From Hygrophila difformis (taxonomy: Eukaryota > Streptophyta > Magnoliopsida > Lamiales > Acanthaceae), in assembly GCA_030278955.1 (NCBI GenBank), contig JAOANR010000014.1:12526068-12590067 (forward strand): a stretch of 64,000 nt of DNA, written 5' to 3'. A program made the position numbers and the translations under genes. The notes under the pieces were generated by a model that was not told where the DNA came from, made no database searches, and worked only from the letters and a program-made list of their open reading frames with translations. This document shows positions 44,193-56,202 of this stretch, piece by piece; position 1 is the first letter of the stretch, and every line of letters starts with the position of its first letter.

Positions 44193-44220
44193 CTTTTTCT
44201 TTCTTTTGCTTTTCTTTTCA
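44193..44220 (-). promoter_or_regulatory. Polypurine tract of the LTR retrotransposon
   Basis: On the minus strand it reads as a purine run interrupted by one C (GAAAAGCAAAAGAAAG, then AAAAGAAAAA) immediately before the 3' LTR, the position required for plus-strand priming. Confidence 0.75.
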
Positions 44221-46467
44221 TATTGCATGACATTAGACTATGTCTAATTTGCTTTGTCATTTGCAATTTATTTTGTGTTGAAGTAGATTCAACATTTTTT
44301 TTTTATTTTTTTTTTGTGTGTTGAATGGAACTCAACAATTTTCTTTTTCTTTTTTTTTTTTGATCGGATTCTTGAATACCGATTTGAAATTTTGTTGATG
44401 ATCAAGAATTTAATGCCTTGATAAAATTCATTCTTGCACACTTGGGTTTGAATTTTTTGGTCTTTTTAGAAGGCTAGGAATAATATAGAGGGCTTCAAAG
44501 AAAAATTAGGCTTAAAGGCTCAAGTTGGTTTATCTTAAAGGGAAAATATTTTTGGGTTTGGATTTCAAAAGAAGGCCAAAATTTGGGTTTTTCTAAGTGC
44601 CTCGATCACATGCTCGATTTTTGGAATATGGCATGGTCTTGAATCGGTCCCAATTGCAAGTTCTAGTTTCCTTTAATCAAAATGATTTTCACACATCAAA
44701 GAAAAGAATGAGTAAAAAAAATGACTCATGGCTCAAATCTCACATGGAATGGTTCATTCATGTCATACAATATTCTTAAATTTAATCTTTGAAAATTTCT
44801 TACACTCTATTCAATTAAATTCTCAACATGAGGACTCATTACCCAACAAGATGATTTTATCATTAGATTTTTATAGCTCAAAACCTCAAAAATTCATATC
44901 ATGCATGTCTTCAATTATATTATCCCAATTTAAAAGTTAGAAAATTTAATCATAAACCAAAATCAAATATGTGAATTCTTAGACAGAGCTATGCATGCTT
45001 TGCACTGGGTTTAAATATAAAATAATAAAAAATAAACAAAAAGAAAAGCAGCACACTTTTTTTTTTTTTAAGTGAAGAATCAACATCCTCACATTTTGAG
45101 CCTTGCTCGAAATGTGAGTAAATCAATTCCTACTTAAACACATTATCAAAATCAAAATAAAATAAAAGAGGAGGGAGGGAGGGAGAAAATATTAACATGA
45201 AAGATAGAAGAATAATTCCGATAGCCTTTTTCGTCAAACCAATTAAATGTTCGACGATTTTGGCTATGTGTGATCGTTTGGTTCGTCGAACAAGGCGATT
45301 GTTCGATGCCCAATACTTGAGAAAAATTCTGATTTTCATCAAAATTGTTCAATCACATTTTTGAATTTTATAAAATTTAATCTACCATATTTACTTGCAT
45401 AAATTAGGTTGGATTAATTCTGTTCTTATAAAAGTTATTTCGGATTTTAAATTGCTTTAAATTCCAGGAATACTTTCAATTAATCACATAATCGATCCAA
45501 CCGGGAACCTGTTTTGGAGCTTTAATTTTCTTTTTGGTGATTCCATAAATTCCTGCAGAGCAAACACAGAAGAAGTTATCGGGTTTTCTCAAAAATATCA
45601 ACATCCTCACATTTAGAGTCTTAGTACTCTAAATGTGAGTTAATTGATTAATACCCGAATTATTTAATAATATGCACAAGAGATATAAATATAAATATAG
45701 ATATATGTATACATATAATTTTGACTTGCAGAAATTTAGGTTGGATTAATTCCGTGCTTGCGAAAATTATTCCGGATTTTAAATTTCTTTAAATTTCGGA
45801 TATCCGGATATAATCTTCGGTCAATTACAGAACTAATCCAACCGGGAACCTCTTTAGATGCTCAGTCGGGACAGGGGCGACGGAAAGTGAGATGATGGCC
45901 GTGGCTTGTCCGGTGGTGGTGAGCAATTGGTGGTCCGAAGATCTGCTGCTCCATTTGTTGTTTCACCAGTGATGAGGTTTTCCTCAGCGCAGTGGTGGTG
46001 TTGAGGTGGATGAGCGATGGAGCAGCGTTTGAGCTTCGTGGTCCGGATGTGGTGGAGATGACAAACACGTGAGTCTCACGTGTTGTGCAATTTACAATTG
46101 CCAATTAGTGTAGCTCCACTGCTACACTTCTCCATTTTTCTTTGATTTTTCGTTTAATTAACCTCGATTTTACAATTGGAGAGGTGTAAAATTAAACGAA
46201 AGATCAAAGTAGTGTAGCCCCAATGCTACACTTCCACATTTAACTCCTTACACCAATTTCGGTGGCTCCATGATTCCTGCAAGCAAAAATACCCAATTGG
46301 TTAGGTCTTCCCCTCAAATCAACATCCTCACATTTAGAGTCTTAGTACTCTAAATGTTTAATTGATTTGAGGGTACTTCTCTGTTCTGAAATAAATACAC
46401 TAAACTAACACTAAACTAACTATGAGTAATCAGGAGTGTAATTCTCTTAATAAACGACGCTGCATCC
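44221..46467 (-). other. Gene-free internal region of the LTR retrotransposon
   Basis: No frame resembles retroelement proteins. Instead there is a repeated module: TTAGGTTGGATTAATTC...GGATTTTAAATT...ATCCAACCGGGAACCT (about 45407-45512 and 45731-45855). There are also repeated hairpins CTCACATTTAGAGT/ACTCTAAATGTGAG after AACATC (about 45607 and 46325), with a variant near 45087. Such structures could act in RNA dimerisation or packaging, but that is inference. A short minus-strand frame at 45862-46104 has no family resemblance. Confidence 0.7.
45600..45641. repeat. Strong hairpin in the internal region
   Basis: CTCACATTTAGAGT, six-base loop CTTAGT, ACTCTAAATGTGAG: 14 perfect pairs. A second copy at about 46325-46360 has lost the end of its right arm. 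The copy at 45087-45118 reads CTCACATTTTGAGC-ctt-GCTCGAAATGTGAG, keeping pairing through changed bases with one G-U-type position. Confidence 0.88.
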
Positions 46468-46485
46468 TCCCCGGCAGCGGCGCCA
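46468..46485 (-). promoter_or_regulatory. Primer-binding site (tRNA-Asp type)
   Basis: The minus strand reads TGGCGCCGCTGCCGGGGA, 9 nt after the 5' LTR. It differs by one base from the tRNA-Asp primer site described for Athila-lineage elements (established knowledge). Confidence 0.85.
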
Positions 46486-46494
46486 TGAGACTTT

Positions 46495-49400
46495 TGACAA
46501 ATTTCATTAACACGAGTATTTTATAAAATAAATCAGGTTTGGATTTATTAAATGAAAAGAGTTATGATTCGTGGGAAAGGGGTTTAAGGATAAATTAAGA
46601 GGATCACTCTTTATTACTCAGGTGGGGTGCTTTAATTTCAAATGGCGCTGCAGTCCTCTCATGTCATGAAACTTTTGACAAATCTCATGGTACAACCGGG
46701 ATAGATTGACCTTCAGCCTGTCACACTGAGGGTCCCCGGCATATGTGCCACGATACTTCTCATGATTTCATGTCATGAGATTACCTACCATGAAACTTTC
46801 GGCAGATTCCCACTACATGAGTATTTTCTGAAAAGTCACATTTTTTATTTACTCGTGTTAAGAAACTGTGCCCCCGAAAGCGCACGGAGTCAAAAATTGC
46901 AGTATTTATAGTAAGTACCGGATCGTTCACTGGAGGATGTGCGATGGAAGCAGGGCCCACGCCGTTTACTAAGATTTTCCACTCGGTTACTCGATTCAAG
47001 TTTGTGTTTTGACTAACAACTACTTGACATAATTTAAACTAAGCTATGAAAGCAATTAAAATAAAGCAGATAAAATTATTCTAGAAAGCGAATTAAATTT
47101 AATCTAAGAAAGCAATAAAATTATTCTAAGAAAGCGGTTAAAATTATCCTAAGAAAGCAGATTTAAAATATGACAGAAGGGACAGGAAGAAAAGAATAAA
47201 GATTGGACAAGATTCAGATGAAACACAATTAAACTTCCATTTTAATACACAGATCTCAGTTCGGGATAATCCATTCAGTTAGCTAACTCTCATGCTCTCT
47301 ATACCATGTTCCCTTTAACAGACAGGTACTTACAGTAAGAGTTTACATGCCTTAAGACAACAAAATCTAAGATACCACAGATATATAACTGCCCCCGTCA
47401 GAGCGTGTCATTCATCTGTGGTGGACAAGAAACACCTGACAAATCATTTATTGAAGTGTCAAGTACTGCTATCATTCCCCCATGTCACGCCCAAAGATTC
47501 TAATTAAGCCCTGAACTATCCCTTAACTCTCAGTCCTAGTAGCAGTTACACAACTCTCAATACAACCGAGTAACCTCTAACGAAAGCATTTAAAAGGAAG
47601 CGGTAAGGAAAGCATTTAAAATCCTATCACTCGGAGGTTTTAAAAGTCTGACCCTGGTAGTAAAAGAAAGCCCCCAGTCAGGATGACCGGGTGTGGATCA
47701 AGAATTCCCTAATCTCGGTGAAATGCTCGCAGTGTTCACCTCCCTTCGGGTGGTTATGAGATACAAACTAATCCGGATGCACTCACTCAGGACTCAAAAA
47801 TAGGCTTTGGCAAAAGATGATAGCAGTTGAAAGGAGCTCAACCCTACCTTAGAAAATAACCAAGGCCCGAATGTTGTTCCTCTAGTATTATCTGTCACAC
47901 CTTATCGGAATCCAAGTGGAATCTGACCCAGTGCAATATTTAATACAAGATTTCCAACAAACAACAATTTTGGAAAATAATAAATCTGAAAATCATTCCC
48001 TATCAGGTACTAGACTCTCAATTAAAACACAGATCCTTTCAGTCTAGGTGAGACCTAATCGCTGACTCTGCTTCTAATTTTCCAAAATCAACCCCCAGTC
48101 GGATATGAATTAGCCATAACTGTCGAATTTATCCCTTACTCAGATTCGGATTTTATAAAGGAATTTTTGTTGGAAATTTATTATGAAACATCTGATTTAA
48201 ATCAAGACTTCTATGTCCAAGGGAAGGATCCCAAAATAATATTGACCACAATATCTACATAATAATATCATGCATAAATTTATAGAGAAGTGTAAAATTA
48301 AATAACCCAAAATATAAGGTGGGTTTAGACAGAAGTCGACACACAGAGATGAAATAGCCGGGGATGAGAAGAATTTATTATTGGCTAAAAAGGATGACTG
48401 AAATAGTTGGGATTATCCGGACTGCAAACATCTGCTATCCGGGTCCCAACTATTCCAGGTGGAACGGTTTTAGATAGTAAACTGATCAAAATGACAGTGT
48501 CGCTGTCATTTAGACCACTCACTGTCTGTGAATTGGGATGAAAAACCATGTTCTTTCACTGTCTTAATTACTAGACAACATTGACCTATGTCGTCTAGTG
48601 TTGGCACAGTTTGAGATTCGGGTTTGAAATTAAGATAAAGAAAAGAAAACTGTATCCGGATAGGAGTCAGCTGAGCAGCTATTATAATCCCGGATGGACG
48701 AACCGCCAAGGCTTCCACCGGCCACTATCCAGACCATGCAAAATAACAATCTAATAATTAATATACAGACCACGAGCTAGTTATCCGTGTGGGAATACCC
48801 GCCAACATTAGTCTGTTATATCTCTTACTAGCTGTTTCACACAACACGGGTAAAGACAAAATGAATAAATAAAAGGAAAATATTTTTGAGTCATCTTGCA
48901 TGAGAGACATTGGTTTCTCATGCAAGGTATGGAAATGAATCCATAATTACTCTTTATGGTCTAAATAATCTCTCATTCCATAATTAATTAATTACAGTCC
49001 GGATTATATACTTAGATCATTAGAGTTTAGTCATTTGTAGAAAAATCTTTTAATGGAAAATTGAACAAAGTTCTTTATATCAAATTAATCATGGGTTGAG
49101 ATCATTGGATTTCAACCTCAAAATATTAATATAAAGGTTCAATTAATTAATGGGGTGAGATGAAGAATAAAAATTTGGCAAGAAGGTGCCACTTTGTCGC
49201 GGAATAGAGTTTGTGTCGCGGAGCGTGGCTCCGCGACAAAGGTTTCGCGACAAAGGGGTGGGAAATAAGAGAAGTGGGATTTTGAAAATTAGGGTTCGTT
49301 TTGTCGCTAAGCAAAAATTTTGTCGCGGAACATGGTTCCGCGACAAGGAGGTATAGCGACAAAAGGGTTGAAAATTGGTAAGGACATAATTCCTGGTCGC

Positions 49401-52400
49401 GGAACAAGGATTTTGTCGCGGTACGTGGTTCCGCGACAAAGGTTCCGCGACAGAGTCCTCCCAGAATAAAATTACAAGTATTTGGGTCCTTGGTCGCTAA
49501 TCAAGGATTTTGTCACGGAACGTGGTTCCGCGACAAAGGTTGCATCGCGACCAAGGGGTTTCAAAATTAATGGCAAGGCATAATTTTCTGTCTCGGAATA
49601 AAATTTTGTCGCGGAACGTGGTTCCACGACAAGGGTATTCCGCGACAAAAGCCATGCAGACAAAATGCAAGAATTTGGTCCTTTGTCGCTAAACATGGGT
49701 TTTGTCGCGGAACGTGGTTCCGCGACAAAGGTTGCATCGCGACCAAGGGTTTTAAAATTTATATAAAAATTTTGGCAGCATAACGCCTAATATTGCATTG
49801 CGGGGGAGTGCGTTGTGATCCGTTGGATCACAACGGGAAAATTACATTGCAACCCGTGGGGTTACAATGTGATGCAATACAATATAGGAGATGCAATTTT
49901 TGGATAAATATGCACAAACACTTTAATACTACCCCTCTCTAGATCTAATGTATTAAAAAATAAAAGTAAAACTAAACATAAAAACACTACCTAAAAACTA
50001 AAGGGAAGAAAAAATAAGAACAGAATACTAAAAAATAAAAATAAAATAAAGAAAATAACAAAAACAAGTACTGGCAACATGAGATGCAAATAGCCTATGT
50101 TATCACTAAAATTAAAATAAGACCTACACTAGATCTATCAAGGGCCAAATATCAAGTGTTTATGCACTCATTAATCTAAATAAGCATTAAACCCTAACTA
50201 AAAATAATAAAAATGGTCAAGTGACCAAAAATGCAAAAATAAAGCAATAAATATTATGGAAATGATCCATAACAAATTTTTGGTGGAACATTTTCTCATA
50301 TAACACAAAAACCAAAAATGGGTTAAACACACCCATTGATTAAGTGTTTTCACCCCAAAATACAAAAGTATAAAACTGGAAAAATAAAATGAACACTAGC
50401 TACACTTATTTATTACAAAGCATAAGTTAAAACTAAGCTAAAATCTACATCTACATTGCATAAAAATAAACTAAACTACCTATCTAACATGATTTTTGGA
50501 GAGCACAGTGGTGCCTCCAAAGCAGTGAAATAAACTAAAGTGTAGCTAGGTTACTGTTCAAGGGGGTGGGAGGTTATATTTATAGAGGTGGAGAATTAGC
50601 CCTAGGCCCATTAGGCCCATTGTGTCGCTAAACAATTATGCCTTGTCGCGGAACAAATTCTGCTTCAGGACACACTTTTTAGCTCCAGGATGGCGCCCAG
50701 GAGGGGGCGGGACTTCGAGGTCCAGGGGAAAAGACAAGAATTTTTGTGCCTATGGGAGCTGAGGTCCCAGGACCTTCCATCCTATTTGACATGTGGGAAT
50801 TTGAATTGGGAGAGTGGGGCGCAGGTCACGTGACTGCCTTTTTCTCTCACTGGCGCGGAGTACTGCTTTGGGCGCGATCCACTTTGTCGCGGAACCATGT
50901 TCCGCGACCAAATTATGTGCCTTGATTCTCCTCTCACAGTCTCGGAATAATTTTTGGGCGCGGAGCATTTTGTCGCGGTGTACCCTTCCGCGACAAACGG
51001 GTATCTTCCGCGACAAAGGTTTATTTTTGCTCTCTTTGCTCTCTTCTCTCTCCTCTTGCTTTCTCTTTCCCCATTTTCTTTCTCGTTTCTTTCTCCTTCC
51101 AGTTTTTCAAACTTCTCCATTCTTGTTCGTTCTTTTCTTCTCTTCTTTCTTCTTCGTCCTCCATCTTCTTCGTTCTTCTTCCACTTTTTTCTTCTTCACT
51201 TCCCAGTTTCTTCTTTATTTTCCTCCTCCAGATTTCTCTTTTCTTTTCATCCATTTCTTGCCGCTTGGAGAGGGGATGGAGGCGGCTGAGTTGGGTAGGG
51301 CTCGCGGCGGCGGCGAGTGGCAGAGCAAGGCGGAGGCGGCGGCAGGAGATGGTGTTGGTGGAGTTCTCTGTTGGAGATGGGGGTTGGAGATGAGTGAGGG
51401 TTTGATTTGATTTTTTTTTTTTTGGGTTTTGTTGGTTGTGGTGGATGGTGGTGGTTGCGGAGGTCGGATTTGTTGGCGATGGTTGGAAACGGAGGCGGAG
51501 AAATGGCCGGAAATGGATGGGGCTTCGGTTGAGATGGAGGGCGGCGGCTGTCGAGGTGGACTTGGAGTGGTGGTGGCTGGTTGGATTTGGGAGGCGATTG
51601 GAGGCGGATGCGCGGCGGCTGCCGTTGTTGTGGTGGTTGCTGGCGATCGGAGGAGGGAGCAGTCGCCGGAGGATGGTGGTGGTGGCGATGCGGAGGGGCT
51701 GGAGTTGGGAAAAGTGGTGGCCGGAGAGACGGCCGGAAAGGGTGGCGGCGCCGGAACTGGTCGCCGGCGGCGGGTAGGGTTAGGGTTAGGTTAGGTTGGG
51801 CTTGATTGGGTTTAGAGATGATGTTGGGCTTGAGGAGTTGGTATTGGGCCTGAATTAATTGGGCTTTGACTGAATTTTTGGACTGGACTCACATTGGATT
51901 ATTGGACTGGACCAAATTAGCTTAAAAATACCTGCAATTAATTGAAACAAAGGGATTAGTGGACCATTCAATTTTAATTAAAGCACAAAACAGAGACAGA
52001 AATAAATAAGCATAAAGATTAAAAATATATACATCAAAATACAAATTTCATTCTTTTTAGATTGGGATAAGACAATCAAAAACTACAAGTATTAAATTCC
52101 CTTGGTTGCAGTGTTTAATAAAATGATACTTGCTCACTATATCGGGCCTACAAATCAGTCATTATTGATAATTCTTCATGAACATCATGTTTAGAAAAAT
52201 TCATTGATTTAATTCTAGAATTAAAGTATGACATGAACATACTTAAAAGCAGAGCCTCACATATAGTAGAAATGGAAATTTCACTCACTCTCAAAAAGGG
52301 GTTTTATCAATGAGCACTCATAATCAAATTTAATTAAATTATCCCATAAGCTTGCAATTGGATCAACTCGCCACCGGCTCATTTCTTCAAATCGAGATCA

Positions 52401-52538
52401 TGAGGTCTTATTCGAGGGTTATAACGGGGCGTACGGTTGTAACATTTGGTAGAAAAAGGAATTTATTGGGTTAAGAAGTGGCAAGAATTAATATTATCAT
52501 AACATGGCATATTTTTATTTAAAAGTTTATGATCATCA
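46495..52538 (-). repeat. 5' LTR (right copy), about 6.04 kb
   Basis: Same content and order as the left copy. Differences visible by eye: single substitutions such as G/A at 38593 versus 47571, T/C at 39827 versus about 48800 and A/G at 41731 versus 50522; a few 1-3 bp indels; one 192-bp unit fewer; a short extra GGTTCCGCGACA near 49440; and loss of the 432 bp that lie between CAAAATACAAA and ATTTCATTC in the left copy. The right end abuts the transposase frame at about 52548. Confidence 0.88.
49190..49760. repeat. Hairpin array, right LTR
   Basis: Counterpart of 40190-40960 with hairpins at about 49214, 49320, 49414, 49510, 49604 and 49700. It contains one 192-bp unit instead of two. Confidence 0.9.
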
Positions 52539-52562
52539 ATATGTTTTTTGGGCTATGACTGG

Positions 52563-55497
52563 ATGAATGCATCATTTACAACACCTGATGAGGCATACGA
52601 AGCTTACCGTACGTATGGCAACACTCGAGGATTTTCTGTTCGAATAGATTATGAGAAGAAGGGAGATGGAGACTCTAAGAAAAAGTACCTTAGATATTGT
52701 TGTAGTAAGGAAGGTTTCAAAGTAGTTTCGAATGAAGTATGCAAGAATGTACGCGTGACGAAGGAAACGCGTACAGGATGCAATGCATTCATATACATTC
52801 GTTTTGATAAAAAAGATTCTGCCTATAAAGTTGTCAAATTCGATGACAACCACAACCATGAGCTACACAACCCAAAGCACATGCATTTGTTTCGCTGCAA
52901 TAGGAATGTGGATAGCACACATCTAACTATAGCTGAGCTTCATCGAGATGCAGGAATCTCATTGAGATCATCATATGATATAATGCAATTGAGTGCCGGG
53001 GGGAGGAATAAAGTTGGATTCATGAAGTCAGACCTTAAGAATTCTCTTCGTCAAAGACGGAAGAACACACTCAAGGATATGGAAGCATCCTCACTTATAA
53101 CACATTTGACAAAGAGTGCAACGCGTAATCCATTTTTCTTCTATGACATTGACTTTGATGATGAAGGGAAGGTGACCAACATATTCTGGGCTGACGCACG
53201 AATGAGGGTGGATTACTCAATTTTTGGTGATTGCTTGACATTTGACACCACCTACCGAACGAATTCTGGATATCGTCCATTAGGTATTAAAATTTCATAT
53301 TATGTTTTGTTGTAATAAATATGTGGGATGCATAACCATACTTTTATTTATTTAACTTGTTTGTTAAAATATCAAAGTATGTTGATGAGAAGTTTTGTCT
53401 AAAATTGAACAGCTGTTTTTGTTGGGTTCAACCATCACCGCCAAAGTTGTGTGTTCAGTGCTGCATTGTTGTACGATGAGACGATACCAAGTTTTGAATG
53501 GCTTTTTGGGACCTTCATAGAGTGCATGGGTGGGAAGTATCCGAAAACTATATACACAGATGCTGATGCTGCAATGGCTGCTGCAGTTGCTTCTGTCCTC
53601 CCCAACACCTACCATGCTTTATGTTTATGGCATGTCTTAGAAAATGCCAAAAAACATCTCGGATTTTGTTGGGATAACAGGTATATAGTCCATGATGGTA
53701 ATAACTTCTTTTGGCATTTTCTGTATTAATTTAAAATACCTAACTAGGTTATGCCATTCGCATAGTGTTTAACTATCTTGCTTTTTTCTTTTGCTTTTTA
53801 TTATGCAAGGATGGGAGTTATGTTCAATAGATTATTATATGATGTTCTCAATGAGGAAGAGTTCGAAGAATTGTGGGAAGAACTTTTGTCTGAATATTTC
53901 CCTAATGGACAAAACAAATGGTTGTGCAGTACTTTTTATCCAAATAGAAAGAAGATCTCATCCGCTTGGCTCCGGTACCAATTCACTGCTGGGATGAGAA
54001 GCACCCAACTAAGTGAATCAATAAATCATTGCTTAAAACGGTATTGTAATTGTATAATACATTTTCTTTTCTTATAAATATATATATATATATATATATA
54101 CATAACTGGACATTTTATGTGCAGTTATCTACAACCTGCTGATAATATGGTGGAATTCTTTAAACATTTTGATCGTGTAATTGAGAATCGAAGGATGGAA
54201 GAAGAAAGACAAGACTTTATTGCACAAGATAAATTGCCATCCTCCATATACACGTGCATACTTCGTGTATCCTCCAAGCAAGGATTATGTCTTACAATAT
54301 CATGTATTGTGTTTTCCTAACTATGGCCTTCTATATTGGATTTTTTACTTAACATGCATCTTATATTTAGCTTTGAACAGAATGTCAATCGATTGAAAAC
54401 AGAATGTCACATAATCTCAAACAGAATGTTTATTCATGTTTAGCTTTGAACAGAATGTTCGGTCATGTCTAACAGAATGTCAATCAATTGAAAACAGAAT
54501 GTTAGGTCATTTCAAACAGAATGTCAAAGGGAATGTTCAGTCATGTATCAAAATGGTCATAGCGTTCTGTATCTGGCTATTATGCATTCTATTTTATTGT
54601 AATTGGCCTTCTGGGATTACATTGAGCCTATAATTGAATTGTGCTTACAGGTCCGACCCCCTCTTAAAACATGCTGTTGAATTTTATACCCCCAACGTGT
54701 TTGCAGTACTCTTAAGTAATTACCAGGCCTCCTTAGAGTTGAATGTTATTACAGCTGTTAGTTCTTCAACGGTAAAATCATATGAGGTTGTAAAAAAGGT
54801 TGGGGGTTCGAACACATCAAAGGTATTTGTTGTTCATGTTGACTCGAATGCCATGTGCATAAATTGTGCATGTCATATGTTTGAAAATTTTGGACTATTG
54901 TGCTCCCATGCCTTGAGAGTAATATCAGTGATGGGAGCCAGTGGGAGTTTACATTTCAACACAATCCCACCAAGGTACTTACTAAGCAGGTGGTCCCAAA
55001 AGGCAAAAAAGAATTTGGATGGAGTGACTGGCCAAGATTGTCCTCCTGATGACAGAAGTCCAGAGAATGCTTATCGAGTATTATGCTCTATGTTTATGGG
55101 GGTTGCTTCTATCGTGTGCAAAGATGATAATTTGTTCAAGGAGTTGAAAGAGAAGCTACGTGAACTTGCTAGTAAAGCAAAAAACAACGGAAACACAAGT
55201 GACATGAATGAGGAAACACCGAGCTGTGCCGCCCAATGTTCAGGTGCATTTCCTTTAATTCTTTGAACTAGTTAAATGTTTCCCAAGTATATTAATTTAT
55301 AATTTAATATTTATAATGAAGCAACAGAGGCCGACATGAACATTTCATTGAAGCAGCGAGCCAATATAATAGGAGGTAAGAAGAAGTTGGTGTCAATATC
55401 AAGGACTATGAGGGACAAGAAAAGGAAGAAATTGAAGAAGCTAGATTTGGCAATGGGTTCCAAGAAGAGATTTAATGAGATCGGCCTTCGACTTTAG
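52563..55497 (+). CDS. MULE transposase, FAR1 family, six exons, 5' end cut
   Basis: Exons inferred from protein continuity and GT-AG sites: to 53283, 53413-53680, 53810-54040, 54125-54253, 54651-55243 and 55328-55497, about 700 residues without an internal stop. Domains: FAR1 DNA-binding region from DEAYEAYRTYGNTRGFSVRI with the zinc Cys/His set (YLRYCCSKEGF, TGCNAFI, DNHNHEL); DDE transposase with Asp in FDTTYRTN and TDADAAM and Glu in TQLSESINH; SWIM zinc finger CINCACHMFENFGLLCSHAL; basic tail KKKRK-like. It would bind the element's ends in the nucleus and cut and paste it. The frame is open back to about 52548 with no ATG before 52563; the true start was probably lost at the LTR junction. 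The catalytic set is complete, so the damage is only to start and promoter. Confidence 0.88.
54362..54560. repeat. ACAGAATG array in transposase intron 4
   Basis: Seven exact ACAGAATG words in under 200 bp (AACAGAATGTCAATC, AAACAGAATGTCACAT and so on), spaced about 20-35 bp, with weak conservation between them (TCATGT, CAATCRATTGAAA). The splice sites of this 397-bp intron flank the array. Confidence 0.9.
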
Positions 55498-55499
55498 AT

Positions 55500-56200
55500 G
55501 GTCTTCATTCATGTTTTATTGACTTTTGGTTGTCACATGTCTCATGACTCCTCATAATATATATTTTGATATCCGGAACATATATGGATAATATATATTT
55601 TGATGTCTGGAACATATATGGCTTGTATTATGAGTGTTCTATTGGGAAAAAAAATTATTTTTGATATATGATGATTATCTTTGAAAATTCAGATATTTAT
55701 AAATGTTAGTTAAATGATGATTAGGATGATATATGATGATTATCTTTTAAATGTTAGTCAAACAAAATGTGTGGGAATGCTGTATCTATAGCATAACGTT
55801 CTGTACCTGGATTTTATGCATTTCTTTTATTGTAATTGGCATTATAGGATTACGTTTTGCGCCTGTAATTGGTATTTCTAATTTCATTTGTGAAATTAGA
55901 TTGGATACGGACTAAAAGAGAAATAAAAGTCACTACCTTGTTTATATTCTTCCATTTCTAATTGAAATTGAAAAAACTATTCATGCTTAAGTCATATAGG
56001 AGTTAAAAGAAAAAGATAGGAAAAAAACATCTAAATATTAACATCGATAAATAACGAATAGAAATGGGCACAAACATCAAATAATGTTTAAACAAGACAG
56101 CATGCCCAGTACACACTTAAAGAATATCCAAGTAGCTAGTTTCAGTGCCACCATACATCAATAATATATAAAAAAAAACTACTCATGATTGATTGAGAAA
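55500..56200. other. Spacer between the convergent transposase and protease genes
   Basis: AT-rich, with a duplicated GATATCCGGAACATATATGG / GATGTCTGGAACATATATGG pair at about 55569-55622. It presumably holds both 3' untranslated regions; no clear signal assigned. Confidence 0.45.
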
Positions 56201-56202
56201 AA

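Larger units (their letters stand above)
37517..52548 (-). mobile_element. LARD-like LTR retrotransposon with 6-kb LTRs, minus orientation
   Basis: Two near-identical direct repeats (37517-44182 and 46495-52538, up to 10 bp more at each right end) enclose 2.3 kb. On the minus strand the primer-binding site TGGCGCCGCTGCCGGGGA (46468-46485) lies 9 nt from the 5' LTR and differs at one position from the tRNA-Asp site of Athila elements. A purine tract (minus strand of 44193-44220) adjoins the 3' LTR. The interior has no gag, protease, RT or integrase frame. LTRs this long around a gene-free interior fit large retrotransposon derivatives that need proteins in trans. LTRs differ by only a handful of substitutions plus a 192-bp unit and a 432-bp deletion, so insertion was recent. 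Outer flanks are an L1 endonuclease and a MULE transposase, without an obvious 5-bp duplication. Confidence 0.85.

Noticed and set aside
37517..52538. Interpretation as a plain segmental tandem duplication
   Set aside because: The primer-binding site beside one copy and the polypurine tract beside the other, in the right order, fit an LTR retrotransposon better.
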